DNA from: Acytostelium subglobosum LB1
Taxonomy: Eukaryota; Evosea; Eumycetozoa; Acytosteliales; Acytosteliaceae
Reading direction: 5' to 3'
Assembly: GCF_000787575.1 (NCBI RefSeq)
Contig: NW_012236532.1
Span: 994,612 to 1,058,611 of the forward strand
Length of the DNA stretch: 64,000 nucleotides
Shown here piece by piece: positions 10,956 to 24,306 of the stretch (the first letter of the stretch is position 1; every line of letters starts with the position of its first letter). The position numbers were made by a program, and so were the translations under genes. Below the pieces are notes generated by a model that was given only the letters and a program-made list of their open reading frames with translations, was not told the DNA's origin and searched no databases.

Positions 10956-13900
10956 ATGAATTTCTTTAAATCATTCCTTGGTCAAGGCGGTGATCAATCA
11001 AACAAATCAACACCAACATCAACTACATCAACTACTTCAACAAAACCAACAACAACAACAACAATATCAGCATCAACATCAAGTCAAACTCTAAGTCCCA
11101 CTCTATCTCAAACTCCAACTCCAACTACATATTACCAACAACAAACAATCAAACCTCTACCTCAACCTCCATCAACTCCAACATCAACATCAACGACAAC
11201 ATCAACATTTGGATCATTCTTTCAATCAACTCAAACAAATCCAAGATCACAAACATCATCCGTAGATCAACAAACAACAACATCATCATTATTGACCAAT
11301 ATAAAGGATATAGATAACATATTGGATCAATCGATACAACTTCTAAGATATGGCCTATCACTTGATTTGTCGAATGGATCGCCAAACAAAAGACAAATGG
11401 ATGCTTTGTTAAAGAGGATAGGTTTGCCAGAGTCAACAATGTATAGAATAATAGATATATATTCACATCAACTTGTATCAAAGATGAATAACTCTAATGA
11501 GTTGTATAAAGAACTTACTCATTCCAACTTTATCCAACACTTCTCCAACATCTCCACACTCTTTAATTCAAACTCATTCAAAGATGACCTCTTTGCCCTG
11601 AGGAACACCATCACACTTTTCACACACATCACTACCAAGTAAGTTAGACCTAAGGACACTTTGCGCCAGGATGACGATGACGATGACTTACTCCCTCATT
11701 CATTCATTCATTCATTCAATCAATCAGGGTCAGTGGCGGATCGGACTCCATCCCTTTGGAACTCTTTGAGTATGCTTGGCGCAACTCTCGACATTCCTCG
11801 GATTACCAAGTTGATGAAGGAGTAAGGAAGTTGAGAATCCAACAACTTACACAACAAGAGAAGGTATATATGATGTTCTTGAGGTTGCGGTCAGGTGACA
11901 CTTGGAATCATTCCGTCCCATAAATTAACATCTTAACCCCACCCCCACTCACTCAATCATGATCAATCAATGTGTCAAACGATGAATTAGATGTTAGACA
12001 TCAATAGAGATAGGATAGGTATTAGATATCATGATCTACCTACGTATCCAACGCAGAATGACTTTGAGAGCGAGAAGTTGACAGAACAGAAGTTGTTGAA
12101 GTACGGCCCATACTCATCGTTGGAGGACTACTTGGACACTCACTACTGTTTGATGCGCGAGGATATGGTCCATCCACTACGTGAAGCAATACATTCACAT
12201 CGTAAAGGACAAAAGTCACGCTATATCCACCATGATGTGACGTTCAAAGAGGTGTCGTGCTCCAATCGCTACTTTTGCTTCAAGATCTCGTTCAACAATG
12301 CCGTGCCCAAGAAGCGCTTCGACTGGGGTCGCACGTCCAGTCTGCTGTACGGCTCACTCGTCGGACTGACCAGTGTGGTGGACAACTTTGACTACACCTT
12401 CTGGGCCACGGTCGAGGACCGTCCGTCCGAGGGCAACACCAAGGAGATAACCATCTCATTCGTCGACAATGAATTGGACTATGCCAAACTGGTCCCGTTG
12501 CTCTTCAACAACACGTTCCTGATGGTCGAGTCGCCCGCCTACTATGTGGCCTACAAGAATGTATTAGACTCGCTCCAGAACATGTACGAGCTGCCCTTTG
12601 AGGACTACCTGCTCAACTGCCAGCAGCAGTCCACGCCGCCCACATACTTGCGCGACTTCCCCACTGTGGACTTTGCCACGGCTTTCAAGAGGGTCGAGCC
12701 AAGCGATTTGCATGATGTGGGCAGGTCCTTCCCCTCGCGTCTCGATGAGCTTGACGAGTCACAGATGGCAGCCCTCAATCATTGTTTGAGAAGTGAGATC
12801 TCGCTCGTTCAGGGCCCGCCAGGCACTGGCAAGACCTTCATCGCTCTCAAGATATTCAGTCTGCTGCACCAGCACATGGCCATCAACTTGGAGGATCATG
12901 AGCGTACACCCATCGTAGTGTTTTGCTATACCAATCATGCTTTGGATTCGTTTGTCAAGGGCGTGCTCAAGGTGACCACCAACGTTATCCGTGTTGGCAA
13001 TCGCAGTCAAGATCCAGAGTTGGATCAATTCAATCTCAAGCACAAGATACAAAAGGATCAAAAGCAGTTCAACAACTACAAGAAACAAGGCAAGATTAAC
13101 TCTGGACTCTTGGATTGCATGAAAGGTATGTTTGATTGATTGATTGATGGGGTGGAACCATTCCAGCCCAAGCCCAAGCCTCAGCCAATCACCAAACACT
13201 CACTCACTCACTCATACTAGCAATGAGGACACCGATTGAGTTACAGGATATACTCAAGGTAGCAGCACCAATACACGCCAACATTCTGCGCAAACTGAGA
13301 GTGGACTTGGCCATAGCGTGGACCAAAGGAATAAGAACAAGAATGCAACATACAAGACCAATCATGAAGAAGGAGGACAAGGACTCGGACGCATCAACAA
13401 ACTTGGATGAGTATGATGAGGATGAGGAAGCCGTAGAGGACCTAATCAAAAAGAGGAAGTTTGATATGGATCGCACGAATGAGAAGTATGACAGCTGCGA
13501 CATTGGCAATGCCATGTGGATAATGGAGCAGCACTACAATGCTTTTGAAGACGAGTATAACATCCTGGATCTGAGCGAAGACAACCAAGAGAATCTCTTT
13601 AGACATTGGCAACGGAAGCATATTGGATCGTTGCTGGCAACAATGGCCACACTCAAGACTGAGCTGGACAGTGTAACCAAGATGATCCTGCGCCAGGACG
13701 ATGAGTACAGCGTGATGGCCATGAAGCGTGCTGAAGTGGTAGCCGTCACGGCAACAGGAGCCAGCAAACAAAAGGCCGTGCTCGACCTTTTGAAGCCCAG
13801 ACTGGTGATCATTGAGGAGGCGGCTGAGGTTCTCGAGTCTCAGGTTGTGGCCATCCTGCCCAAGTCCACCGAGCATCTAATCATGATTGGAGACCACGAG

Positions 13901-15316
13901 CAACTCAAGCCTTCGAACCAGGTGCACCAGCTTGGACTTAAGTACCGATTCAACACATCACTGTTCGAAAGGATTGTCCGCAATGGTATTGGATGCAAGA
14001 CACTATCGATCCAGCGTAGAATGGTTCCAGAGATATCAAGGTTCATCAAGCCCATATACAGTCGCCTGGAGAACCACCCATCAGTATTGTCACGTGCCAT
14101 CGATGACAATTGTACATTGATCAGGGGTATGCCTTCCAACATCTACTTCCTCACACATACCAACCCCGAGGACAGCAATGAGAATGCTTTGAGCAAGGCC
14201 AATGAGTTTGAGGCCAAGTTCGTGGTCAAGCTTGCCGAATACCTCATCAAGAACAAGTACAAAGCATCCAACATCGCCATCCTCACACCATACATGGGCC
14301 AACTCAAGAAGATCAGGGACCAATGCCACAAGACCGGCCTCCGCAATGCCCATCGCGACCTGACAACAATGACGGTGGACATGTTCCAAGGCAATGAGAA
14401 GGATATAATCATTCTATCTTTGGTGCGATCAAACACGAACAACTCATACGGCTTCCTGTCGATCCAGAACAGAATCAATGTGGCCCTGTCCCGAGCGAGG
14501 AATGCCATGTTCATTGTTGGCAACTCCACTTTGATGAAGAGGGCCAACAGTCTGTGGGGCAACCTGATTGACACGTTGACCAAGGAGGAGAGGATTGGAC
14601 CATCTCTCAAACTTCCATGTCGCAATCATCCAGGTGAGGCCTACGAGATCAAGTCTCACAAGGACTTTGACAGCATACCCAAGAACAGAGGCTGTAACAA
14701 GCAATGCAAAGTGCCACTTCTTTGTGGCCATCCTTGCGCTAGCATGTGCCACTACGACCAACATATCCATCAGACAATGGAGTGCAAGTCGTTGTGTAAC
14801 CAGGTTCAGGACTGTGGACATAAGTGTGAGGCCAAGTGCCATGGCGCGGGCGCGACTGCCACCCCATGCCCACCATGCCGCCAGACAATCAAGTTGGTGT
14901 TGCCAGACTGCAAGCATCAGTTTGAGAAACAATGCTCATCATCACAAGACGACCAGACGATCAAGTGCAATCAACCATGTAAGAAGCCCCGACCAGATTG
15001 TGGACATGTGTGCAAGGCCATGTGTGGCAAACACGAGTGCGACCTGATCAAGTGTCTGGAGAAGGTGCCCTTCAAACTTCCATGTGGGCACTCGACTCAC
15101 AAACATTGTGGCGATGCCAAGTCCTCGGAACGATGCAAAGTCAAATGTAAAGTAAGCATGACTTGTGGACATGTCTGCGACGCGCCCTGTACAAAGCACA
15201 CGATTGGCGCCAAGGACAGCCATCCAAAGTGCAAGAAGTGTCCAAAGCCTGCACCTGAGGGCACTGTTGCGGCGGCAGCTGCTGTCCAAGACACGCCAGC
15301 GAGCCCACCATCCTAA
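10956..15316 (+). CDS. ZNFX1-like SF1 helicase with NFX1-type zinc fingers
   Basis: Four exons, 10956-11638, 11728-11863, 11991-13125 and 13221-15316, give 1349 residues. Residues 1-110 are Ser/Thr/Gln/Pro-rich low complexity. An Armadillo-like segment is followed by a UPF1-class superfamily 1 helicase: Q-motif LDESQMAALNHCL, Walker A GPPGTGKT near 548-555, Walker B with EEAA near 850-853, GDHEQLKPS, SIQRRMVPEIS, TVDMFQGNEKDIIILSLVRS, and motif VI VALSRARNAMFIVGN. The C-terminus holds repeated NFX1-type fingers (CGHPCASMCH, CGHKCEAKCH, CGHVCKAMCG, CGHVCDAPC). This order matches ZNFX1 and fungal Hrr1-type helicases, which act with small RNAs and Argonautes in germ granules or heterochromatin. 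That role here is inference. Phases 2, 0 and 1 all agree. Introns 2 and 3 carry TGGAA-N3-TTCC-type repeats. Confidence 0.9.
13153..13165 (+). repeat. TGGAA-N3-TTCCA inverted repeat, helicase intron 3
   Basis: Reads TGGAACCATTCCA, 27 bases after the donor, followed by a C-rich run and CACTCACTCACTCACTC before the acceptor. A one-mismatch copy (TGGAATCATTCCG) lies in intron 2 of the same gene at 11903-11915. Confidence 0.8.
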
Positions 15317-15403
15317 ATAAAGATTGAATGATTGATTGATTGAATGGATGATTGTCGAACGCTCATTTAATGTTTAGTTGCTTGGCGTTTGTTGTCGTCA
15401 TTT

Positions 15404-17791
15404 TTAAGTCCTCTTTGATCCAATCTCAATACGGGACAACCGTTTTAGAGGTGTCTTCAGAGGCAGGAGGTTGGGGTTGTGTGGCTGCTGCAGCTGTTGT
15501 GGTTGTTGTTGACTATCTACAGGTAATTGCTTGAGATGCTGTTGTTGTTGCAGTTGCTCCTTGTTCTGTTGGCGCCAGTAGAACGTACGCGTCTCGGGTC
15601 CATTCTCCAGGATCGAGATGATCTTGGTGACCTTGGAGTTGAGCGCAATGTCCAGCGCAGTGCCACGCTTGGAGATGATATTGATGTTGGCATTCTTGTG
15701 AAGCAGCGTGGAGACGACGCATGGCCGACATGCTGTGACCGCGTAGTGGAGCGGTGTTTCGCCACGCTTGGACAATGCGTTCACATTGGCGCCCTTGTCG
15801 ATCAGGAACTTGATCATCTCCTCCTCGTCGACGCCTCTGAATGCAGCCGAGTGCAATGGTGTCTCATTGTGGCGATTGCCAATGTTGATGTCCAAACCCT
15901 TGTCAAGCATCATCTGGATGACCTCCTTCCTCTTCTCTGTCAGTGGGTGTCGCACCAAGTAATGTAGTATCGATGCTTCATCCTTATTCTTCACGGTCAC
16001 ATCCACACCTGTCACCGATAACAATGCCTTACATATCTCAGTGTTGCCTGAATGTGCGGCGCAATGAAGCGGAGCCCATCCATTCTCGTCCAACATGTTG
16101 ATCATGTGTCTAATGATGATGAAGATGATTCCAGAGTTAGTAAGTGGGAACTTGTGATTGATCGATCGATCATTCTTGCGCTGTCATTATACGTACGATT
16201 CAGTTTGTAATATCTTCTCGACGGCAGCGAGATCATCCGAGGAGACTGCTTGGTGCAGCCTGGACTTGCCATCGTCCTGCACTTTGCTGACCTTCTTTTG
16301 GGTGACCTTGAAGTTCTGTGTGTCTGAGAGCGACTTGTCAATGACCTCGGAGTAGTCCTCGGTGTCGGCCGGGTTGTCCCAATTCTCCACAACGGTCTTG
16401 AGCTCATTCTCAATCCTGGCGAATGTGTTGACGACCAGGCCACTCACGGGCACAATATGCATCTCGACCTCGTTGGTCGAGCCCTCCAACCGCGCCATCT
16501 CGGCGAGGTACTTGAGGTCCTTGAGAAGATCCTCGGTCCAATGTACAATCTGTGGCTCGCTGCCTGCTTCGCGCATCTGCTCCCAAGCGGCCCAGGCGCG
16601 CTCTGTTGTGAACTCGTCGAGCGGCACCTTTAGGTGCTCGCTCAGAACGACGTGTGAGCGTGCGATAAAGTCATCGATCACAGGGTAGATCAGCTCGCGC
16701 AGCTCATTGATGATGGGCCGCGGTGAGTTGAGGAACTTGTTGGACTGGGACAGCTGTGGTCGGTTGTTGCCATCAAACATCGTGTTGGACGAGTAGTAAT
16801 CGTCGCGGCTGCTGCTAATGCTACTGCTCGCGCTGCTACTGATGCTGCCTACGCTGCTGTTGAATGTGTTGGTGTCGGGCGAGAGCGCCATCGAGATGTC
16901 TGTGCAGCTTGTGTTGGGGGATGAAGGCGCGCCGTCTTCGATTGTGATGATCTCAATGACGTGCTCCTTGGGGTCGAGGATCTTTTGGATCAGGATCAGG
17001 TTGTTGACGACGTCCTTCATGTTGGCGGGCGGCTGCTCGATGTAGTTCTCGGGCACGGCGGTAAAGTTGTAGCCGCGCTCCTCGAGGAATGCATGTGTGC
17101 AGGCGTCGATCTTCTTGTGCCACCAATCTGTCATCTCGTCCTTGGTGGCGCCGTTCAGAATGTTGCGCGACTCTAGCCGCAGCTGATCCAGCATGAGGTC
17201 GCTCTCGCCCAGGAACTGCTTGATCTTGCTGCGTGCGATCGCTATTTGATTGTTGCCGTTCAGGTCGGACATAGACCGCTCATACTTTGGCATGAAGAAG
17301 AGACGCGTGTCGATCTGGCCGAGGTAGTTGTCGATCTTCTCAGTCATCACCGTCTCGATCTCGCGGTAGATGGGGTGGTTAGGCTCGTCGCAGATGCGCG
17401 CAAGGATGTCCTTGGTGGCCTTGACCTTGGCCAGGTCGAGAAGCGTGATGCGCTGGCTGTCCTGGAACAGCGACATGTCGATGCCCAGCGACGACAGGTG
17501 GTTGACGATCAGCTGCTTGCTGTCCTCGAGCGTCTGGGCAAAGAAGCGGTCGGTGGGGTGGTAGACCAGTCGCTCAAACATGTTGTAGTCCTTGAGCGAC
17601 TCGAGCGTGTGTTTGTTCAGCAGCAGGATGTCCTCGATGCCCACGACCAGCTGCTCGATCTCGTCGGCGGCGAACCAAACGTTCATTGTGTTTGGCGTGC
17701 GCTCGCCAGTGAACCTGACAAACAACGCGCGTGGTTGGAATGGCTTGCGAGCCAAGTATTCCTGGATTGTGATACTGTTACATGAATGCGA

Positions 17792-17827
<36 letters not shown>

Positions 17828-19050
17828 GGCTGATGAAGATGAGTTTGATGATGATGTTGACCCAACACTGTTGCCATTGCCACCCTGCATGTTGCCGCCC
17901 TTGATGTTACCGCTGCCAATGAGTGAGTTGGCGGCGGGCCGACGAAGACCCTCGGGGAAGCGGACTATGATGATGTCGCCACGCTTGACTTTGTCGACGC
18001 CGCGCAAGATGGACGCGTAGCGACGCACGGCCTTGGCCAACTGATCGTTGTCCGTTAGTGAGCTCCAGTTGATGATGTTGACGAGGAGTTGCTCGCGGTT
18101 GGTCGAGATGCTTGTTTGGAAGTAGGACTGGTGCTCCTCGATGTTGGTCTCGCCCAGCGAGTTGTTCTTGCAGGCGCCAGTCAAGTTGAGGAACTCGTAG
18201 TCGCGAGACAGCTTGTTCAGGAGGTCGTCGCTGGGTATCAGGCCGACGACGCAACTGTCGCAGTCGACGACATAGGTGGTCAGGTGGTCGATCAGCTGGC
18301 GTGCTGCATTCATAAAGTTGCGCTGCTCGTCGACGCCCAACAACTCGATCGTCCTAAGATACAGATGCAACAATGACAAGCAATGTTGTATATTCTCCTC
18401 GCTCAACGATGTCTTTGTCTTTATAATTCTCTCTTTGAATATACTAGCCATCGACATCTGTTTCACTGTCCTCATATGATGTATTGCATTGAGGCATGGT
18501 GATAGTTGGTCCTGTGTAGTGTAACATTGAATGTGAGTGTTAGTAAAGAGTGTGTTTCCGTGTTTCCGTTCGTGTTTCCGCGGCCACACTCTGTTTCCGT
18601 GTTTCCGTGTTTCCACGCGGCAACAGACTACAACAACTTTGTGATATTGTTATAACATACTTGAAAGAGGAAGAATACTGAGCTGTAGGTTTGATTCATG
18701 TCTTTGGCATTCCTGAACTTGTTGTTTGTGAGTGTGTCAAACTTGCCAGCAGATGTAGACTTCTTTGGCAATGATGGTAGTGAAGGTAGTGATGGCAATG
18801 GTAGTGATGATAGTGATGATAATGATGGCATTGATGATTCTTTATAACTTCCACCACTATTACTACCTGTATTATTATTATTACTTGATGATGATGACGA
18901 GGATGACGATGACGACGATGATCCAGCTTGTAACTTTGCAGACAATGGTTTTGGTATTGGTAATGTACACAGATAAGTGAACATATCATTTACATTATCA
19001 ATGAACTTCTTCTCCAACTTATCAGCCTTGACGTTGGGAAGGCTCGCCAT
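15404..19050 (-). CDS. Large ankyrin-repeat protein
   Basis: Three exons, 19050-18661, 18511-16197 and 16109-15404, give 1136 residues. The N-terminal 130 residues hold a Ser/Asn linker. The middle is a helical region without a family I recognise; it contains AARQLIDHLTTYVVDCDS, a Gln run near 17800 and a Ser-rich insert near 16800. The C-terminal third contains at least four ankyrin repeats: SRLHQAVSSDDLAAVEKIL, GWAPLHCAAHSGNTEICKALL, NETPLHSAAFRGVDEEEMIKFLIDKGANVN and GETPLHYAVTACRPCVVSTLLHKNANIN. The tail is Gln-rich. The second intron falls inside an ankyrin repeat and the phases (0, 2) fit only with the GTACGT donor. The protein is probably a cytosolic scaffold; no catalytic domain is seen. 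The 3' end is 87 bases from the helicase stop. Confidence 0.85.
18550..18617. repeat. Degenerate TGTTTCCG octamer repeat in an intron
   Basis: On the plus strand TGTTTCCG occurs about six times in two blocks separated by CGCGGCCACACTC, within intron 1 (18660-18512) of the ankyrin gene. It differs from the usual TGAT/CATT microsatellites and is locally GC-rich. Confidence 0.75.
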
Positions 19051-19638
19051 TTTGTTGTTGTTGGTGGTGTGTGAGTGTGTCGTCTGATTGATTGATTGAT
19101 CGAGTGTCGTCTGATTGAGTGAGTGTGATTGATTGATTGATTGATTGATTAATAAATATGTTGTTTGTGATGTTAATGATGGTGATACAAGCTCAAGTTA
19201 GAACTATGTTTGACTGATGATAGATAGAGATATAACTTTATCTTTATCTCTATCTCTTCTTATAATATATATATGAGTTGAATGAAATGAATGGGACCAA
19301 TCAAATGAATAATCGTAAGTGTAAAACAGTTGATGCTGCAACTACCAACCTGCAGATGGTACCAAGAAGGGAGGGTGGTCGCCTCCAGCCCTGCATGATA
19401 TTTTGAAGTTTCATCCAAGCGATCGATCGCTAACCACCAGCGTCCTTCCATCAAAAACACTTCAACACGCAACCCCAACTTGACAATCAAAGTGTTTCAA
19501 AGGAACATTCTTGGTCTTTCGTCCTAGGAAATGACACAATGTCATCACATCAATGGTGTATGTGGAAACTACGCGGTGACAGCACTGCGTATGTGGGGGC
19601 ATATGCAGGTCATAGTACTATGACCTGGCCTCAACCCT
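19051..19638. other. Intergenic region between two minus-strand genes
   Basis: Promoter side of the ankyrin gene and 3' side of the TBC gene. It contains TTGATTGATTGA arrays at 19085-19150, TATCTCTATC repeats, and the 22-base palindrome listed separately. No coding frame is credible. Confidence 0.6.
19606..19627. repeat. Perfect 22-base palindrome
   Basis: The core AGGTCATAGTACTATGACCT is its own reverse complement and the flanking C and G extend it to 22 bases. It lies 11 bases past the TBC gene stop codon, so it is probably in that gene's 3' UTR. It could form an 8-9 bp RNA hairpin or be a dimeric protein site. Confidence 0.85.
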
Positions 19639-22600
19639 TTATAGTATATCTCTGTAATTGTCTCGCATATCAGAGGCACTCCGCAGGAATGAATCCAATT
19701 GATCCTTTGGCAGTATGTCAGACTTTTGAAGATAGGTAACTAGTTCCATGAAGCCCATATTCAACAACTCGGCACTCCAATTGGACAACAATGTGGCGCA
19801 GAAGCATATGTGCAGCACTGAGAATCCCTCACTGTTCTTATCGCACATATATCTATCCCATAACTTGATTCCAGTTTCCTATATTTGTTTGATTATTTGA
19901 TTGATTGAGTGATTGAGTTAGTGAGTGGATTCAAGTGATTGATTGATCGGGTAACATACGAATGACATCTCCCTGATCAAGAAGCAGACCATCCAACGGA
20001 ATGAGAAATGGCTAAAGTCAATGTCATGTTTCTTGAAGTGATTGTATAACTCCTCTGTTGACGCGAGTAAGGACATGGTTAGTCAAGGGATGGGATGGAT
20101 ACATGCATTACCAGCTCGCCCACAACACATAACATACCGTTTGACTCCTTCACTAGAGACTCGAGCTTCTTCATCATTCCTTCGGCGGGCAATCCACAAC
20201 CAGTGTTGGCGGCGTATGACTTGACAGAGTTCATGAGATGACTGAGACACCAGAAGATGTCTGCCTCAACTCGTGATAGAATGTCGTATCGATTGGTGTC
20301 CAGCAGTTCTTTGACGCCAACACCATCGCCCAATGTCTTGACCAAGTTGAATTGTAAGTCTGCCAGTGGGTCCAGTGATGGATACGTCGGGTTACGATCT
20401 GTGTTATACTGCTGCAGTGCATCCGATAGGAACACGATGAGGAATGGACATATCAGGTCATTCAGACCCTGGAAGTATGACACATCCTGGTTCTCATTCG
20501 ACCAAACAACCAATATCCTCTCGATCATCTTAGAGTTGAGGTAAGGGGTAAGAATAAGGTTAGGGCAAAGGTCGTGGGCGAGGACACGCCAGGACACATA
20601 CCTGTTCAATGAACTTGATCTCAAACAGATCGTAGAAGCCGTCGGGTCGCGTTCGGATGACATCGATGTGTACTTGTTGCACAAGATCATTGAACTTAAC
20701 CTTATCGACGACTGATTGATAGATGTTGGCAGTGGTATTCCAGAGATCAGACACGTTGTTACGCAGTTTGATGCCAACATTGATGTCAACATCATCCAAC
20801 TGGTATAGTTTGTAATCGTTATAATATTTCTTGATCAGCATTCCATATTGCATTCGTTTGTTCTGTAGCACTGCATGACGATTATCGACGTTGGCCGGCA
20901 TGTACCCGGTCATGAGCATCCAGGACTGTGCGCGGCTCGCATCTGTGAAGCCGTAATGTGTGCCCAGCAACTTGACAATCTCCACGTTGACCACGGGCTG
21001 CTCCAAGTGCCACTGAATGTGCTGAGAGATCTTACAGCGATCGCCGCTCTCATTGAGGTACTGCGTCAGGTCACGGTACTGCTCGTCGCTGATGGGCGTC
21101 GACTCTGAGTCGTTGCCGCGTGTCACCACGTCTGGCAGCGATATTGAGATGAACTGAATGATTGATGAGAGCTTATTGTACAGGGGTTGTGTGCCCGATC
21201 CGCCACTGTTGGACAGGCCGCCACTGCCTCGCGAGTTGGACATGCTCTCAGAGTAGGGCAGGGGTGGCAGGGGCTTGAAGCGTTGCAGGGATATGTCCTG
21301 GCGGTTGGCGCTGCTCCTTAGAGAAGGGTAGTGCGAGGCGGAAGATGGCGAGGAGTAGTCGCTGGACGAGGAGTAGGCGCCGTCCGAGCTGGACAGATAC
21401 TCGTAGGAGACGGTCTCGGTGGAGCTGGCGGCAAAGGAGTCTTCGCCTCCCAACTTAGGATATGGGCTGATGTCGAGCAGAGGCATCGAGAACATTGAGC
21501 GCTCTGATCGGCTCTGTTGCTGTGACACCTGATTGAGCAGAGACGACTTGTATGAGAGGTGGAGCATTGGTGTTCGACGTTGTGTGGGTGTGCCCTGCAA
21601 AGGTGTTGCTGGGGAGGTCGCATAAGTGTCCGAGCTGGGCATTGGGAGCAAGTGTTGAAGGTCCAACTGTCGCAGCTCTGGCGTCAACAGCTCATAGCTG
21701 CTTGATTGATGTGACGGTGGTGGAGTTGATGGCATGGGCGCCACGACCACGCGGCTGCCAAAGTCATCAAAGTTGAGGTCCACCAACAGTTGCTCACTCT
21801 TTTGTTCGACGAGTGGCGCGAGGATTGATGTATTGGTCGCGGGTGAAGTGGACAGTGACGTGGAGACAGATGGCGGCTCGGAGAATGATGAAGCCGGCAC
21901 CTTGCCCGGTGTCGGTGTCGTCGATGCCGATGCAGCCGGCGACGAAGACGTCGGTGTTGAGTTGGAAGACGATGACAAATTTAGAATAGACTCGACAGTC
22001 GAGTTGTTCTTGACGTTGGTAATGACCTTGAACAGCTTTGACTTGAGTGGGGAGGCCGAGATCTTGTTTGAAATGTTGCCAAAGCTTGTGCCCAGACTGC
22101 TGGCCAAGCCCCTGGGCTCCAATGTCGGGGTGGATGGTGTCGAAGCCGAGTGGAATCGCTTGTGTGAACGCGCTGGTATTGGTGGAGGCACGCTGATTGA
22201 TGGTGAAGTTGACGACGACGAGGTGTTGGTCGTAGTGATCATAGTGGGTATGTTATGAAGTGAACTGTGTAGCGATGGGCTGGCACTGTTGCCACCGCTG
22301 TTGCTCTTGGGCTTGGCATTGCTTGGGAGTTCTGAATGATCGTGATCAGTGAATATCGATGAGTTGGACACTGACAATGGCGGAGTTGTGCCACCGCCCC
22401 TTGCACCCTGATAATATGAAGGTGGAGTGAAACTTGTTTGTGATTGTGATTGTGATTGTGATTGAGTAGTTGTTGTTGTTGTGACATTGTTGTTGTTGTT
22501 GTTGTTGAAGTTATAAAGGTTACGAGGACTGGCTCCATGTTGTTGTTGACTATCGCTTATACATTGGTCGATCAAGTCTTTGTTATAATATATGTATGGT

Positions 22601-22758
22601 GAAGATGATGATGAGGGTGCTGCAACCTCCTCAGTATCAGCACCGTCCATGTATACCTCCTTAGTCTCCTCTACAACGGTAGTAGAAGTGGCAGTTTCTA
22701 GACTATTGAGTGATAAAGATTTGAATAATGTTGTTGATGATTGTGTCTCGTCCATCAT
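19639..22758 (-). CDS. Rab GTPase-activating protein, TBC1D22-like
   Basis: Four exons, 22758-20602, 20528-20138, 20054-19960 and 19878-19639, give 960 residues. Roughly 530 N-terminal residues are disordered (Ser/Thr/Pro/Asn runs, short SH3-like proline motifs such as VPPPIPAR). The TBC domain occupies about residues 615-945. TBC proteins speed GTP hydrolysis by Rab proteins in membrane traffic. Both catalytic fingers are present: Arg near 702 in IDVIRTRP and Gln near 739 in YFQGLNDL. The order GYMPANVDNR, IDVIRTRP, ILVVWSNENQDVSYFQGLNDL, EADIFWCL and ELYNHFKKHDIDFSHFSFRWM matches TBC1D22. Phases 0, 1 and 0 agree. A second intron inside conserved ESNEELYNHF was placed by homology. Confidence 0.9.
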
Positions 22759-24306
22759 TGTATCTATATTATCTCTATCACTATCTATTGTTCTATCTTT
22801 ATCTCTGTTGGATGGTGTACTCAGTGCAATGATGCACCCTTAAACATGTGTTGACCTGGCTTTAACTAACCTCCTCTCTCTCTCTCTCTATCACTCTCTC
22901 TTATTATTAAGTAATATTACTTCTTATAATTATTATAAGTATGTGTTTGACTGTCAGACTGACTGTGGACTCACTAACCAAGTTGATGAATTAGATTGAA
23001 TGAGTGGATGGATGGATGGATAGTTGTGTTGGTGTTGGTGTTGTTGGTCGAAGTGAGTGTGTGTGAGAAGTGTGGATGTGTGTGTGAGTGAAGAGTGTTG
23101 TTATTGGTTGGATGTGGAATGTCGATCGTTGGTTGGTTGGTCGGACAATTAAGAGTGTGTGTGTTTGATTGAGTTAGTGTGATGGATAAATGGATATTTG
23201 ATTGACTGACTATATGACTGGATGACTGACAGGATGGATGGAAGTAATTAGAGACAATGTCTCCTTACAATATATGATGTATCTGTTGTTGATGCTTTGG
23301 TATTAATGAGTTGTTCTATTATTGAATAACAAATTAATGTCACTCATTCTACAAGATGCATCTCATCTCAGTTTCATGTGGTCCAACTAAATCATCGATG
23401 TCAGTTAGTTTTGTGGATGAAACCAAACAAAACGATCGATTTGAGTGGTGGTCGTGTGTGGTTGCGTGTGGGATATCAGGACCTAGACTTGCAAACCAGG
23501 GTCATTTCTCTCACTTCTCAAAGATTGTTGTTCACCTACAAACAAACAACAGATAATGAACAATATCTAGAGATATGATTCAATTCATTGACAGACATAC
23601 AGAGAAATTGAGAATAAACTAATTGGTGTAGTTCGAACATTAAATTGATTGAAGTTCGTGGTTCGAGTCATATTCTTCAAAAATGATTTGTTTGCCAAAC
23701 AAACAAACAAACCCTACGAAATTTATTTTATTTTTTTAATGTTGGGATGGATGTGTGAGGGCCAGGGCGAAAGAGTGATGAACACACTTCACTCCTATTG
23801 ATACTCAAAGACACACACACGCCAGGCGCAACTCTGTCTTTCTTTTTTGTTTGAGTTGAGCAATATCACCAACCCTACGGCTGAGGGCTGAGCATCATTC
23901 ATTCATCATTCATTTCATTCGTCAATACATAGCATTTATACATACATACTGCTTTGTTGTAAAGTATGTATATTTATACATTATTTACATTCATTCGATC
24001 ATTCAATCATTCATTGGATCATTCATTCAGCTGATCACGGGATATTTTCATTCAATCATTCACTCATTGATTGAAGAGTAGTCCCGCGACACTACAATGA
24101 TGCGATGCGATATACAGATATAATGGAGTTGGCGATAACAAGAAATGAACATGATTGATATTGATATTGATAATGAATGAACGAATGAATCATCGATTGA
24201 TTGCCCAACAAGTATACTAATACACAGAGTTCATTCATTCATTCATTCATTCATTCATTCAGATACACTGTAGTTATATTTTCAGATACTTATATAGACA
24301 GCAAGA
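22759..24306. other. Intergenic region between divergent TBC and OSCP genes
   Basis: About 1.5 kb. It contains CTCTCTCTCT, GGATGGATGGAT, TTGTTGGTGTTG and CATTCATTCATT microsatellites and short open frames without coding character. A tRNA-like stretch near 23610-23680 was rejected. Both promoters presumably lie here. Confidence 0.6.

Noticed and set aside
23610-23680. tRNA-like stretch with GAGAATA/TATTCTT ends, a D-loop-like AATTGGTGTAG and T-loop-like GGTTCGAGTC
   Set aside because: The T-stem does not pair, the anticodon stem would need a 15-base loop, and no anticodon position is consistent. At most a degraded tRNA.
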